This document shows positions 15,242 to 24,305 of a DNA stretch of 64,000 nucleotides, in pieces (the stretch's first letter is position 1; the number at the start of each line of letters is the position of its first letter). A program made the position numbers and the translations under genes. The stretch covers positions 186,001 to 250,000 of the forward strand of contig NZ_JBIGHX010000004.1 of NCBI RefSeq assembly GCF_043555885.1, given 5' to 3'. The stretch is from Pelomonas lactea (GTDB taxonomy: Bacteria; Pseudomonadota; Gammaproteobacteria; Burkholderiales; Burkholderiaceae_C). The notes under the pieces were generated by a model, which did not search any database, was not told the origin of the DNA, and saw only the letters and a list, made by a program, of their open reading frames with translations.

Positions 15242-15742
15242 ATGCCCCACGATGCACAACACAGCTTCGGCGTCTACAAGCCCGTGGGCCATGTGGTCGT
15301 CTCACTGCCCGATGACCGGGCTGCGGAGGCGGCCGCCGCGGCGCTGGCCGGCCTGGGGCTGGACGGTGAGGCGGTGCGCCGCTATACCGACCGCGAGATG
15401 CTGCGCCAGATCGACGCGGACATCGCCGGCGCAAGCCCCCTCGCCGCGGTGGGCCAGGAGATGAACCTCATCCTCGCGCACCGGGTGCTGGCCGAGCATG
15501 GCTACCACTGGCTGGTGGTGCGCGTGGGCAGCGACGCGCAGGCCGCCGACGTCGCGCGCGCCGTGCAGGCGCATGGGGCTGAGCGTGCGCAGCACTACGG
15601 CCGCTTCATCATCGAAGAACTCATCGAGCGGCCCGGTGGCCAGCCGCAGGTGGCTGAATCGCCCGACCGCGGCCTGGACGCGCAGACGCCCACGGGCAAG
15701 GAAAGCGAGGCGGTGGACGCAGGCCGCGCCGCGGGCGGCTGA
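15242..15742 (+). CDS. Hypothetical protein (166 aa)
   Basis: I do not recognise a named family. The ATG has AAGGA closely upstream. Residues about 10-60 read like an alpha/beta fold with a strand GHVVVSLPDD and a following helix. The middle (ILAHRVLAEHGYHWLVVRV) repeats the helix-strand pattern. The C-terminal 40 residues are polar and probably disordered. The two-part pattern resembles proteins annotated as general-stress or heat-induced-protein-like in related bacteria, but I cannot assign one. It lies in a run of small stress-type genes. Confidence 0.7.
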   Translation: MPHDAQHSFGVYKPVGHVVVSLPDDRAAEAAAAALAGLGLDGEAVRRYTDREMLRQIDADIAGASPLAAVGQEMNLILAHRVLAEHGYHWLVVRVGSDAQAADVARAVQAHGAERAQHYGRFIIEELIERPGGQPQVAESPDRGLDAQTPTGKESEAVDAGRAAGG

Positions 15743-15832
15743 CACGCCCCCGGCGGCATGATCCCGCCTTGGCGATTCGGGGTCGGCGGCACGTCGTTTG
15801 CCGCTGGCCGGTGTTCATTCACGAGGATCACC

Positions 15833-16228
15833 ATGGCCACCACGACCACCCCTTTCCCCACCTCCAGCGCGTCGCCCGCGACGCCCGCCACCGCAGCGGT
15901 CGATGACGCCGCAACGAAGCCCTCCACAAAGGCTGCCACGATGGCCGCCGACAAGGGCGCGGCCGCCGGCCACGCCGTGCTGGACCGTGCCACGCAGGGC
16001 GCGCACCAGGCCATCGACCGCGCGGCCGATGCCGCGGGCCCGGCCATGCAGCGCGTGCAGGACGGTGTGCAGGCCGCCGGCGCCATGCTGGGCCAGCGCG
16101 CCGACGACCTACGCCAGCTCGGCGACGAATGGACGGCCAGCGTGCGAGCGACGGTGCGTGAGCATCCCATCGCCGCCATCGCCACGGCGCTGGCCGTGGG
16201 CGCGCTCATCGCGCGGCTGTCACGCTGA
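15833..16228 (+). CDS. DUF883/ElaB-YqjD-like membrane-anchored protein
   Basis: A 131-residue protein with a Ala/Thr-rich N-terminus, a long amphipathic helical middle (AAGHAVLDRATQGAHQAID and onward) and a C-terminal hydrophobic helix (HPIAAIATALAVGALIARL). This is the plan of the ElaB/YqjD/YgaM proteins, which anchor ribosomes or other factors to the inner membrane in stationary phase in E. coli. The ATG at 15833 is preceded by ACGAGGA. A strong bidirectional hairpin follows at 16239-16266. Confidence 0.75.
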   Translation: MATTTTPFPTSSASPATPATAAVDDAATKPSTKAATMAADKGAAAGHAVLDRATQGAHQAIDRAADAAGPAMQRVQDGVQAAGAMLGQRADDLRQLGDEWTASVRATVREHPIAAIATALAVGALIARLSR

Positions 16229-16238
16229 CGCCGGCTGC

Positions 16239-16266
16239 CCGGCCGCTCCCGCGTGGGAGCGGCCGG
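16239..16266. terminator. Bidirectional hairpin terminator
   Basis: CCGGCCGCTCCC pairs perfectly with GGGAGCGGCCGG around a GCGT loop, between two convergent genes. There is no T run. Confidence 0.65.
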
Positions 16267-16287
16267 CGGCCGCAAGCCAAGTGGCGT

Positions 16288-16740
16288 TTAGGCGGCGGCG
16301 CGCGCCGCATCGCGCAGCGAACGCACCTGCTGGTGGTTGCGCTTCACGCCTTCGTACTGGCGCTCCACCACCATCCGCACGTCGCCCGGCAGGTCTTCGT
16401 CCAGCGCCTTGCGGTAGCTGGCCAGCGCGCTGTCCTCGCCGCGCTCGGTTTCCTCGAGGATGGCCTTGTCCGTGTAGCCGGCCAGCGTGCCCTTCACGGC
16501 CACCCAGCCGCGGTGCAGCGCGCCCGCCGCCGTACCGCCGTCCTCGGCGTCGCCGCCCAGGCGTTGCACCAGTTGCTGCAACTCGGTTGCGGCCTGGCGG
16601 CACTCCTCGGCGCGCGTCGTGAAGCTCTGGACCAGCGTGGGGTCGCGCAGGTACTCGGCCGAGGTGCGGAAGCCGTACTCGCCGTCCTTGCTGGTTTCGA
16701 TGAGGTCGTTCAGCGTGTCGATGATGTCGTCGTTGCTCAT
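16288..16740 (-). CDS. PA2169-like four-helix-bundle protein
   Basis: This 150-residue protein matches the PA2169/DUF2383 family: the opening IIDTLNDLIETSKDGEYGFRTSAEYL, then CRQAATELQQLVQRLGG and a C-terminal VVERQYEGVKRNHQQVRSLRD. Members are ferritin-like helical bundles found in stress-linked gene clusters of proteobacteria; no reaction is established. AAAGGA lies nine bases before the ATG. It is downstream of the hybrid kinase by 92 bases on the same strand. Confidence 0.85.
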   Translation of the reverse strand: MSNDDIIDTLNDLIETSKDGEYGFRTSAEYLRDPTLVQSFTTRAEECRQAATELQQLVQRLGGDAEDGGTAAGALHRGWVAVKGTLAGYTDKAILEETERGEDSALASYRKALDEDLPGDVRMVVERQYEGVKRNHQQVRSLRDAARAAA

Positions 16741-16832
16741 GGAGATGTCCTTTCGAGGCTGATGAAGGCACCGGGCGGCGTCTGCCACGCCGGCACGATC
16801 TGCCTCTGGCAGGCGGCGTGCCCGCCTGCGCG

Positions 16833-19166
16833 CTACCGGGGCGCGCGCGTCGCCAGCGCGGCCTGCAACGCCGCCAGCAGCTCGGCCGGGGGGCAGGGCT
16901 TGCGCAGCACGGTGAACTCGCCGTCGTCCACCAGCGTGTGGCTGAAGCCGGTGATGAGCACCACGGGCAGTGCCGGGCGCTGCTCGCGCAGCCGCCGCGC
17001 CAGGCCCACGCCGTCCAGCGCGCCGGGCATGACGCTGTCGCTGAGCACGATGTCGATGCCGGCGCCGGCGTCCAGCAGCCGCAGCGCGGCCTCGGCATGG
17101 CCGGCGCGCATGACGCGTGCGCCATGCGTGGCCAGCAGGGCGGCGGTCACGTCGCCCAGCGCCTCCTCGTCCTCCACCAGCAGCACGCTGGCGCCGGCGA
17201 TGCCCGGCGGCGCGGCCGGCGTGGCGGGCGCCTGCGGGCCGTCGTCGGCCTGGCGGTCCTGCGGCAGCAGCAGCGACACGGTGGTGCCCAGGCCCGGCGT
17301 GCTGGCCAGCAGCGCGGTGCCGCCGGCCTGCGTCGCGAAGCCGTACACCTGGCTCAGCCCCAGGCCGCTGCCCTGGCCGATCGGCTTGGTCGTGAAGAAG
17401 GGTTCGAACGCGTGCTCGGCCAGCTCGGGCGCCATGCCCACGCCGTCGTCGCCGACGGTCAGCAGCACGTAGTCGCCCGGGGGCAGGTCTAGCCCGTCCC
17501 GGTCCTGCGCGGTCGCGCGGGCGGCGCGCAGGCGCAGCTCGCCGCCCGAGGGCATCGCGTCCAGCGCGTTCAAGGCAAGGTTGACGAGGGCCAGGTCCAG
17601 CTCGCTGGCGTCCACGCGCACGAGGCCCACGTCGGGCGCCACCTGCACATGCACCTCGATGCGCCGGCCCAGCACGCTGCGCAGCAGCTCCTGCACGTCG
17701 GGCAGGTAGCGCGCCAGCGACAGCGGCTGCACACGCACGCCGGGGTGCCGGCCCGAGAACCGCTGCAGGTGCTGCGTCAGCTGGCTGCCCTTGTCCACCG
17801 CGCGCTGCGTGGCCGCGAGCGGGCCCTGCAGCTCGGCGCTGGCCGGGTGGCGCATCATCAGGTGCATGCTGTTGCTGATGATGCCCAGCAGGTTGTTGAA
17901 CTCGTGCGCCACGCCGCCGGTGAGCCGCCCCAGCGCCTCCACGCGCTGGCTCTGCGCGCCGCGCTGCTCCACCAGCCGGGTGCGCTCGACGGCCTGGGCC
18001 ACGCCGTGCTCCAGCTCCTGGCGTGAGCCCGCCATCGCGCGCCCGGCGCTGGCCAGTGCCTCGGCCACCTGGTCGCACTCCACGATGCCCGTCGGGCTTG
18101 CGGGGACCGGCTTGCCGGCCTGCAGCGCCTGAGCGGCCGTCTTCAGCGTGCTGATGGGGAGCTCGATGCGTCGCGCGACCCACAGCGCGCCGGCCAGCGC
18201 CAGCGCACCCAGCGTCAGCGCGCCGGCCACCACGCGCAGCACCTCGCGCGGCAGGCGGCCGGTGAGGGCTTCGCGCGGCATGGCGCTGAGGAAGGTCCAG
18301 CCCAGTGCCGAGGTGCTGAAGTAGCCCGCCGTGGGCACGCCGTCCAGCGACGTGGACGTGAAGCCGCCCTCGCGGGCCTCGGCCATGCGGGCCAGCAGGT
18401 CATCGCGCGCCATGCGGCCGGCATAGGCCGCGCCGCCGGGCTGGCGGGCGACGACGCGGCCGCTGTTGTCCATGACGGTGCCTATCCAGCCTGAGCCCGC
18501 CTGGGCCTGCACGATGCGCTGCAGCTCGGATGGCCGCACGGTGACCACGATGTTGTAGCGCAGCTGCCCGTCGCGCCACACGGGCGCCACCCAGGCCGCG
18601 TACAGCTCGGGCAGCGGGCCGGCCGACTCGGCCAGCGGCCGCATCGCGGCGGAGGCGCTGAGCTGCGCGGGGCCAGGGGTGTCGGCGGCCATGCCGGCGG
18701 CGCTGCGCGGCAGTCGTGTGCTGAGCAGCAGGCGGCCGGGCGCGTGCAGCTCCACCCAGCCGCCCAGGCCCTGCATGGCGCGCCGGGCCTGCTGCTCGAA
18801 GGCCAGGCGCCGCTCGGCGTCCGGCGGCGTGGGGCCATCCAGCTCGGTCGACTGCGCCAGCACCTGCGCGATGGTGGCGCGGCGGGACAGCTCGCCGTCC
18901 ACCAGCAGGGACAGCACCCTGGTCGTGTCGCGCAGATTGCGTTCGTGGGCCTCGCGCTCGGCCTCATAGGTGTTGCCGATCAGCCAGGCCACGCCCAGCA
19001 TGCCGGGCAGCAGCACGGCCAGCACGAGGAGCAGCAATCGCGAACGGATGGTGACGGGCATGGCTAGGCGCAGGCGTGGCAGACCCGGCGCAGGCAGGCG
19101 CAGTGGGCGGGGTGCGAGCGTATCGCGACGAGACATCAGGGGCATCGTGCGTGCCGGCTCCATCAT
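16833..19166 (-). CDS. Hybrid sensor histidine kinase with C-terminal receiver
   Basis: A 777-residue membrane kinase. There is one hydrophobic segment near residues 42-65, a periplasmic dCache-like sensor region to about 315, a second segment near 315-335 and a HAMP-like linker. The kinase core has GGVAHEFNNLLG (phospho-His near 420), NLALNALDAMPSGG (N box), VGDDGVGM (G1) and GQGSGLGLSQVYGF. The C-terminal receiver (about 657-777) has LLVEDEE, the Asp in IVLSDSVMPG and the Lys in VLRKPCPP. The kinase type (HEFNN) is the one that often pairs with NtrC-like regulators. The gene follows the AI-2E exporter by six bases, so they are co-transcribed. The signal sensed is unknown. Confidence 0.92.
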   Translation of the reverse strand: MMEPARTMPLMSRRDTLAPRPLRLPAPGLPRLRLAMPVTIRSRLLLLVLAVLLPGMLGVAWLIGNTYEAEREAHERNLRDTTRVLSLLVDGELSRRATIAQVLAQSTELDGPTPPDAERRLAFEQQARRAMQGLGGWVELHAPGRLLLSTRLPRSAAGMAADTPGPAQLSASAAMRPLAESAGPLPELYAAWVAPVWRDGQLRYNIVVTVRPSELQRIVQAQAGSGWIGTVMDNSGRVVARQPGGAAYAGRMARDDLLARMAEAREGGFTSTSLDGVPTAGYFSTSALGWTFLSAMPREALTGRLPREVLRVVAGALTLGALALAGALWVARRIELPISTLKTAAQALQAGKPVPASPTGIVECDQVAEALASAGRAMAGSRQELEHGVAQAVERTRLVEQRGAQSQRVEALGRLTGGVAHEFNNLLGIISNSMHLMMRHPASAELQGPLAATQRAVDKGSQLTQHLQRFSGRHPGVRVQPLSLARYLPDVQELLRSVLGRRIEVHVQVAPDVGLVRVDASELDLALVNLALNALDAMPSGGELRLRAARATAQDRDGLDLPPGDYVLLTVGDDGVGMAPELAEHAFEPFFTTKPIGQGSGLGLSQVYGFATQAGGTALLASTPGLGTTVSLLLPQDRQADDGPQAPATPAAPPGIAGASVLLVEDEEALGDVTAALLATHGARVMRAGHAEAALRLLDAGAGIDIVLSDSVMPGALDGVGLARRLREQRPALPVVLITGFSHTLVDDGEFTVLRKPCPPAELLAALQAALATRAPR

Positions 19167-19172
19167 GGGCCC

Positions 19173-20312
19173 TTAGCCGTAGCGGCGGCGCGCGGCGGCG
19201 GAGCGCTGCATCAGCGAACGCAGCGAGGGCGGGCCTTCGTGCTGCTCGCCCTCCAGGAAGCGGCGCAGCAGCCGCAGCCCGCGCACGCGCCGGCACACGC
19301 TGCGCAGCGCGATCAGCACCGGCACGGCGATCAGCGCGCCGGCAATGCCCCACAGCCAGCCCCAGAACATCACCGACAGGAACACCGCCACCGGGCTCAG
19401 GGCCAGGCGCCGGCCGACGATGAGCGGGCTGACGAGGTTGCTCTCGACGCCGTGGACGAAGGCGAATGCCAGCGCGGGCGACAGGATCTGCGATACGGTG
19501 TCGAAGGTGCTGAGGCCTGCCAGCAGCAGCAACCCGGTCACCGCCATGGGGCCGATGTAGGGCACGAAGCAGAACACCGCGGTGACGACGGCCCACATCG
19601 TCGGGTTGGGCATCCCCAGCATCCACAGCACGCCGCCCATGATGAGACCCACGGTGCCGTTGACGATGCCCACCATGACCAGCCAGTGGCCGATGTCGCG
19701 CTGCGCGGCGCGCAGGCCGCCCAGCAGCAGCGCGCGCTGGCGCCGGCGCGGCACGGCCTCCACGATGCGCCTGAGCACCCAGTGCTGCGAGGCGAGCAGG
19801 AAATACAGCAGGATGACCGTGGCCGAGGCCGACACGGCGAACGCCAGGCCGCGCGTCAGCACCAGGCCCGTCAGCGCGACGCCCTCGCTGGCAAGGCGCT
19901 CCTTGAGCGGGTCGGTGGCGGGCGCCAGGGCGGCTCGGCCCGTGCGCGGTGCGGGCTGATGCAGGCCGGGGATGGCGTCGCGCAGCTTGTCCAGCTGCTC
20001 CAGCAGCTGCGACACCGTCGTCGGCGCCGCTTCCCACCAGGCGGCGGCAGGGCGAGCTAGGCTCATCGCCAGCGGCGCGGTGCTGCCCAGCAGCGCCACC
20101 ACCAGCAGCAAGGCGCCCAGCATCTCCGGCACGCCGCGGTGCCGCAGCCAGCGCACGGCGGGCGCCAGCGCCAGCGTCAGCAGCACGGCAATCAGCACCG
20201 GGGCCAGCAGGGGCCGGGCCTCGCGCACGGTGAAGACGACCGCCAGCACGAACAGCCCGCGCAGCGCCCAGCCGGTTCGCGGGATCGGATGCGAAGCGAG
20301 AGGTGAGTCCAT
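19173..20312 (-). CDS. AI-2E family transporter
   Basis: A 379-residue inner-membrane protein with about seven hydrophobic segments, of the AI-2E family (PF01594), whose members export autoinducer-2 in E. coli (TqsA), solutes or, in some cases, Na+/H+. Family marks are the two-helix N-terminal hairpin, the long amphipathic middle region and the FVPYIGPMAVTG and GWLWGIAGALIAVPVL segments. The C-terminus (RRFLEGEQHEGPPSLRSLMQ) is cytoplasmic. It sits between a BON lipoprotein gene and the hybrid kinase gene in a likely operon. The substrate is not readable. Confidence 0.88.
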   Translation of the reverse strand: MDSPLASHPIPRTGWALRGLFVLAVVFTVREARPLLAPVLIAVLLTLALAPAVRWLRHRGVPEMLGALLLVVALLGSTAPLAMSLARPAAAWWEAAPTTVSQLLEQLDKLRDAIPGLHQPAPRTGRAALAPATDPLKERLASEGVALTGLVLTRGLAFAVSASATVILLYFLLASQHWVLRRIVEAVPRRRQRALLLGGLRAAQRDIGHWLVMVGIVNGTVGLIMGGVLWMLGMPNPTMWAVVTAVFCFVPYIGPMAVTGLLLLAGLSTFDTVSQILSPALAFAFVHGVESNLVSPLIVGRRLALSPVAVFLSVMFWGWLWGIAGALIAVPVLIALRSVCRRVRGLRLLRRFLEGEQHEGPPSLRSLMQRSAAARRRYG

Positions 20313-20367
20313 CTTGTTCTTCTTCGGCCAGCGGCCGCTCCATGGCCCTCGCAGCGGGCGGGTTGGC

Positions 20368-20685
20368 TCAGTTGCTGGCGGGCTTGACGATGATGTTGTT
20401 CCTGACCTCCTTCACGTCCGGTACCGCGCGGGCGATCTGGCCGGCGCGGTCCTTCTCCGCCTGCGACGTCGCGAAGCCGGCCAGCTGCACGGTGCCCTTC
20501 AGTGCCTCCACCTGGATGCGCATGGCGCTGACCTGCGAGTCTTCGGCGAAGCGCGCCTTCACGCGCGTGGCCACGGTGGCGTCGTCGACGTACTGGCCGA
20601 CGGTGCTCTGGCCGCTGGTGACGGCGCAACCGGTGGTGGCGAGGGCGCCCAACGCAACAAGCGTGGCGACAAGGATCGGCTTCAT
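20368..20685 (-). CDS. BON domain lipoprotein
   Basis: A 105-residue protein with a lipoprotein signal (ALATTGCAV, lipid on Cys near residue 20) and one BON domain (about 35-100: DDATVATRVKARFAED, VQLAGFATSQAEKDRAGQIARAV, VRNNIIV). BON domains bind phospholipid surfaces and occur in osmotic and envelope-stress proteins such as OsmY and DolP. GAAGGAG lies 7-8 bases ahead of the start. It is the first gene of the minus-strand run BON, AI-2E exporter, hybrid kinase, and is divergent from rpoN. Confidence 0.9.
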   Translation of the reverse strand: MKPILVATLVALGALATTGCAVTSGQSTVGQYVDDATVATRVKARFAEDSQVSAMRIQVEALKGTVQLAGFATSQAEKDRAGQIARAVPDVKEVRNNIIVKPASN

Positions 20686-20916
20686 GGGGAGGCTCCTTCA
20701 GCGAGGCAACAGGCTCGCCGCATGCCCGTGGCAATCGGCGTGCCATGCGCCGCCGCGGCGCCCCGCCGCGACCGCGCCGCGGGCCGGGAAAGCTGGCAGC
20801 CTTTACCGACTGCCGCGACCAGCGCGATCCCGGATCGGTAAATCCTTCAAGGGCACCTGCTCGATGAGGGCGCCTGCCGCAGGGACGCGGGCGGCAGCGG
20901 CCTAGGGGGGCGCGGC

Positions 20917-20930
20917 GGCACGGAGGTTGC
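20917..20930 (+). promoter_or_regulatory. Sigma-54 (-24/-12) promoter before rpoN
   Basis: GGCACGGAGGTTGC fits the RpoN promoter core GGCACG-N4-TTGC exactly, with GG and GC ten bases apart. Start of transcription would fall near 20942, 41 bases before the GTG start codon of rpoN. This would make the gene depend on its own product or on another sigma-54. Confidence 0.6.
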
Positions 20931-20982
20931 GTGATGAGGCCTCGGGCCGCAACGCGGCCGCGCAGCAACGAGGAGTTCGCAC

Positions 20983-22488
20983 GTGGCATCTCTGGACCTC
21001 CGGGTCGACCATCGACAGACCCAGACGCTGTCCCCCCGTCTGCAGCATGCCGTGCGGCTGCTGCAGATGTCGTCGCTGGACTTCGCCGCGATGCTGCGCG
21101 ACACGCTCGGGCGCAACCCCTTCCTGGAGGTGGACGATGCCGAGGGCGGCGACGTCGTCGAAGGGTCGCAGCCGACGGCGTCGGTGCTGGACGGCGAGAC
21201 GGTGCCCGGCGCGCTGATGGGCCTGGCTGCCGAGTCCGCGCAGGAGGCGCCGTTGGCACCCGCCGACGTGGACCTCGCACCCGGCGCCACCGACGTGGGG
21301 GACGCCATGGACGGCAGCGACCGCGACCTGTGGTCGGCCGACGGCGGCAGCGGGTTGCGCCACGGCGACGGTGGCGAGGCCGACCTGCTGGCGCTGATGG
21401 CCGCCGAGGCCACGCTCAACCAGCACCTGCACGCGCAGCTCAACGTGCTGCCGCTGCCCGGGCGGGACCTGCAGCTGGCGCGCGCCATCGTGGAGTCGCT
21501 GGACGACGACGGCTACCTACGCACGCCGCTGACCGAACTGCTCGCCGTGGCGGGGCTGGACCCCGCGCCGGACCTGCAGGAGATGCAGATCGCGCTCAAG
21601 CGCGTGCAGGCGCTGGAGCCGGCCGGCGTGGGTGCGCGCGACGTGGGCGAATGCCTGCTGCTGCAGCTGCCCGCGATCGCCTGCGACGAGACGCGCGCGC
21701 TGGCACGGACCATCGTGCGTGACCACCTGCCCGCGCTGGCCGCGCGTGACACGGCCGCGCTCGCGCGCCACCTGGGCGAGCCGCCCGCCCGCGTGGAGGC
21801 CGTCTGCAACCGCATCCGCCGGCTGGACCCGCGGCCGGGCTGGCGTCTGGGTGCGTCGCATGCGCCCTATGTCGTGCCCGACGTCCTCGTGAAGAAGGTG
21901 CGTGGCCGGTGGACCGTGCAGCTGAACCCGGCCGTCGTGCCCAAGGTGAGGCTCAACCAGGTCTATGCCAGCCTGTTCCAGCGCCATCGCACGCCGGGCA
22001 ATGCGGCGCTGGGCGAGCATCTGCAGGAGGCGCGCTGGACACTGCGCAACGTGGAGCAGCGCTTCTCCACGATCCTGGACGTGGCCGAGGCCATCGTGGA
22101 GCGGCAGCAGGCCTTTCTGGACTACGGCTCCATGGCGATGAAGCCGCTGGGGCTGAAGGAGATCGCGCAGGCCTGCGGCATCCACGAGAGCACCGTCTCG
22201 CGCGTGACCAACAACAAGTACATGGCCACGCCGGCGGGCGTGCTGGAGTTGAAGTACTTCTTCAGCCGCGCGATGACCAGCGCCAACGGCAGTGCCTGCT
22301 CGGGCACGGCCATCCGCGAGCTGGTGCGGGACATCATCGAGGCCGAACCGCCGCAGGCGCCGCTGTCTGATGCCGAGATCACCCGCCAGCTTGCGCAGCA
22401 GGGCCTGGTGGTGGCGCGGCGCACCGTCACCAAGTACCGGCAGATGCTGAAGATCGACGCGGTGGAGCGCCGCAAGCGCGTCGGCTGA
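20983..22488 (+). CDS. rpoN: RNA polymerase sigma-54 factor RpoN
   Basis: A 501-residue sigma-54. Region I is Gln/Leu-rich (DHRQTQTLSPRLQHAVRLLQMSSLDF, written here in part as residues ~9-34). An acidic region II is followed by the core-binding domain (about 135-330), the helix-turn-helix LKEIAQACGIHESTVSRVT (about 387-405) and the RpoN box ARRTVTKYRQ (about 478-487), one or two changes from the textbook ARRTVAKYRE. I take the GTG at 20983 as start because GAGGAG lies seven bases upstream. The usual lpt-rpoN-hpf neighbours are missing, so this may be a second rpoN copy. The sigma-54-like promoter at 20917-20930 and the NtrC-type gene at 11441 suggest a local RpoN circuit. Confidence 0.95.
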   Translation: MASLDLRVDHRQTQTLSPRLQHAVRLLQMSSLDFAAMLRDTLGRNPFLEVDDAEGGDVVEGSQPTASVLDGETVPGALMGLAAESAQEAPLAPADVDLAPGATDVGDAMDGSDRDLWSADGGSGLRHGDGGEADLLALMAAEATLNQHLHAQLNVLPLPGRDLQLARAIVESLDDDGYLRTPLTELLAVAGLDPAPDLQEMQIALKRVQALEPAGVGARDVGECLLLQLPAIACDETRALARTIVRDHLPALAARDTAALARHLGEPPARVEAVCNRIRRLDPRPGWRLGASHAPYVVPDVLVKKVRGRWTVQLNPAVVPKVRLNQVYASLFQRHRTPGNAALGEHLQEARWTLRNVEQRFSTILDVAEAIVERQQAFLDYGSMAMKPLGLKEIAQACGIHESTVSRVTNNKYMATPAGVLELKYFFSRAMTSANGSACSGTAIRELVRDIIEAEPPQAPLSDAEITRQLAQQGLVVARRTVTKYRQMLKIDAVERRKRVG

Positions 22489-22509
22489 GCCGCGGCGCTG
22501 GCGGCGCGT

Positions 22510-23868
22510 TCAGCGAGGCGAGGCCGGGGCGGCAACGGCCGCCACGCGCCAGACGGTGTTGCCGACGTCGTCGGCCACCAGCAGGCCGTCGTGCCGGTCG
22601 AGCGCCACCCCCACCGGGCGGCCGCGGGCCTCGCCGCTGGGGCCGAGGAAGCCCTGCAGCACGTCCACCGGCCGGCCGCGCGGGCGGCCGTCCTCGAAGC
22701 CCACGTACACGACCTTGTAGCCCGACGCCGGCTTGCGGTTCCATGAGCCGTGCAGGCCGATGAACACGCCGCCGGGTGCCGCGCCCGGCAGCGCGGCAGG
22801 CAGGCGGCTGGCGCCCGCCGCGGCCAGGCCCAGCGCCGCGACGTGGGCGCCCAGCGCATAGTCCGGCGCGATGGCGCGGGCGACGAGATCCGGCCGCGGT
22901 GGCTTCACGCGCGGGTCCACATGGCCGCCGTACCAGCTGTAGGGCCAGCCGTAGAAGGCGCCGTCGTGCACCGAGGTCAGATAGTCGGGCACCAGGTCGC
23001 TGCCCAGTTCGTCACGCTCGTTGGCCACGGTCCACAGCACGCTGGGCGTGGTGGCGCCCGGCGCGGGCAGCCAGGCCATGCCGTTGGGGTTGCGCAGCCC
23101 GGTGGCGAACAGCCGCTTGGCGCCGCTGGCCAGCGCGATCTCCCAGATCGCCGCGCGGCCTTCCTCGGCCGGCATGCCGTGCTCGGCGGCGTTGCTGTTG
23201 GAGCCCACGGTGGCGTACAGCCGCCGCCCGTCGGGGCTGGCGATGAGGCTCTTGGTCCAGTGGTGGTTGCGCGGGCCGGCGGGCAGGTCGACGAGCTTGC
23301 GGCCCGGCCCCTGCAGCTGCGTCTGGCCGTCCTTGTAGCTGAACTCCAGCACCGCGTCGGTGTTGGCGACGAAGAACCGCTCGCCCACCAGCGCCATGCC
23401 GAACGGCGAGTTCAGGCCTTGCGCGAACACCTCGCGCACATCGGCGCGGCCGTCGCCATCGGTGTCACGCAGCAGCGTGATGCGGTTGGCGCTCGGCACG
23501 CCGGCGCCGGCGCGCTTCATGAATTGCGCCTGCACCCAGGCCTTGATGCCCCGGCCATCCTCCGGCCGCGGCGGCGCATTGCTCTCGGCCACCAGCACGT
23601 CGCCGTTGGGCAGCACATGCAGCCAGCGCGGATGGTCCAGCCCGCTGGCAAAGGGCTGCACCTGCAGCCCCGCCGCGGGCGTGGGGCCTTCGCCGCGCTG
23701 CCAGGCACGGGCCGGCGCGACGTTGACAGTGGGCAGCGCGGTCTGCACCGGCTCCACAAGCGTGGGACTGGGGCCGACGTCGGCGCCGTCGTGCAGCCGC
23801 GTGCTTTCGCCGCAGCCAGTGAGGGCGGCCGCGATCGCGAGGGCCGTGAAGCGGGGCAGGGTGGTCAT
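22510..23868 (-). CDS. PQQ-dependent sugar dehydrogenase family lipoprotein
   Basis: A 452-residue beta-propeller of the glucose/sorbosone dehydrogenase family, which oxidises sugars in the periplasm with PQQ. The N-terminus has a lipoprotein signal (AAALTGCGES, Cys near 19). Blade motifs include LDHPRWLHVLPNGDVLVAES, LRDTDGDGRAD (Ca-binding type loop), GLNSPFGMAL, NHHWTKSLIASPDG and GLRNPNGMAW. The exact sugar is not readable. No PQQ biosynthesis gene is nearby, so cofactor supply would come from elsewhere or the environment. It is convergent with rpoN. Confidence 0.85.
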   Translation of the reverse strand: MTTLPRFTALAIAAALTGCGESTRLHDGADVGPSPTLVEPVQTALPTVNVAPARAWQRGEGPTPAAGLQVQPFASGLDHPRWLHVLPNGDVLVAESNAPPRPEDGRGIKAWVQAQFMKRAGAGVPSANRITLLRDTDGDGRADVREVFAQGLNSPFGMALVGERFFVANTDAVLEFSYKDGQTQLQGPGRKLVDLPAGPRNHHWTKSLIASPDGRRLYATVGSNSNAAEHGMPAEEGRAAIWEIALASGAKRLFATGLRNPNGMAWLPAPGATTPSVLWTVANERDELGSDLVPDYLTSVHDGAFYGWPYSWYGGHVDPRVKPPRPDLVARAIAPDYALGAHVAALGLAAAGASRLPAALPGAAPGGVFIGLHGSWNRKPASGYKVVYVGFEDGRPRGRPVDVLQGFLGPSGEARGRPVGVALDRHDGLLVADDVGNTVWRVAAVAAPASPR

Positions 23869-24000
23869 GCAGGCATTTGGGCAAGCAGCGTGCCCGGCAG
23901 CGGCGGGGATGGCGCGGCGGTGCGGCCCGCCTTTCTGGTTGTGTGCGCCGGGGGGGAAGCACGCGGCGCCGACTCGCGTCGGGCCGCGGGCCGTTCGCGG

Positions 24001-24078
24001 TCAGTGGAAGAAGAGGTAGACCAGCAGCAGCACGATGCCGGGGACGCCCAGCAGCCAGGCGAGGAAGTATTTGCCCAT
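24001..24078 (-). CDS. Small hydrophobic membrane protein (25 aa)
   Basis: The ORF starts MGKYFLAW and is almost entirely one transmembrane helix (LAWLLGVPGIVLLLVYLFF). GGAG stands eight bases before the ATG. Similar one-helix mini-proteins occur next to stress genes in proteobacteria, usually as hypothetical proteins. Function is unknown. Many gene finders would miss it because of its length. It is divergent from the CsbD gene. Confidence 0.6.
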   Translation of the reverse strand: MGKYFLAWLLGVPGIVLLLVYLFFH

Positions 24079-24305
24079 GATGTTCTCCGTGAGGTTGGGG
24101 TGTGCAGAGCATGGGCGGCTTCGGTGCCACCGCGGGGCGGACGGGGCCTGCGGCGTGCGTAGGACGGGGCCATCGCCGCGGTGCCGTAGGACTGCGCCCA
24201 CCGGCGGACGGGGCGGCTGCCGGCCCCGCGCCCGCGCGGCGCCACCTACGCTGGAGTCAGCCCCTTAGGCATCCCGCCTCAAGGGCCAACGCAAGGAGTC
24301 ATGCA

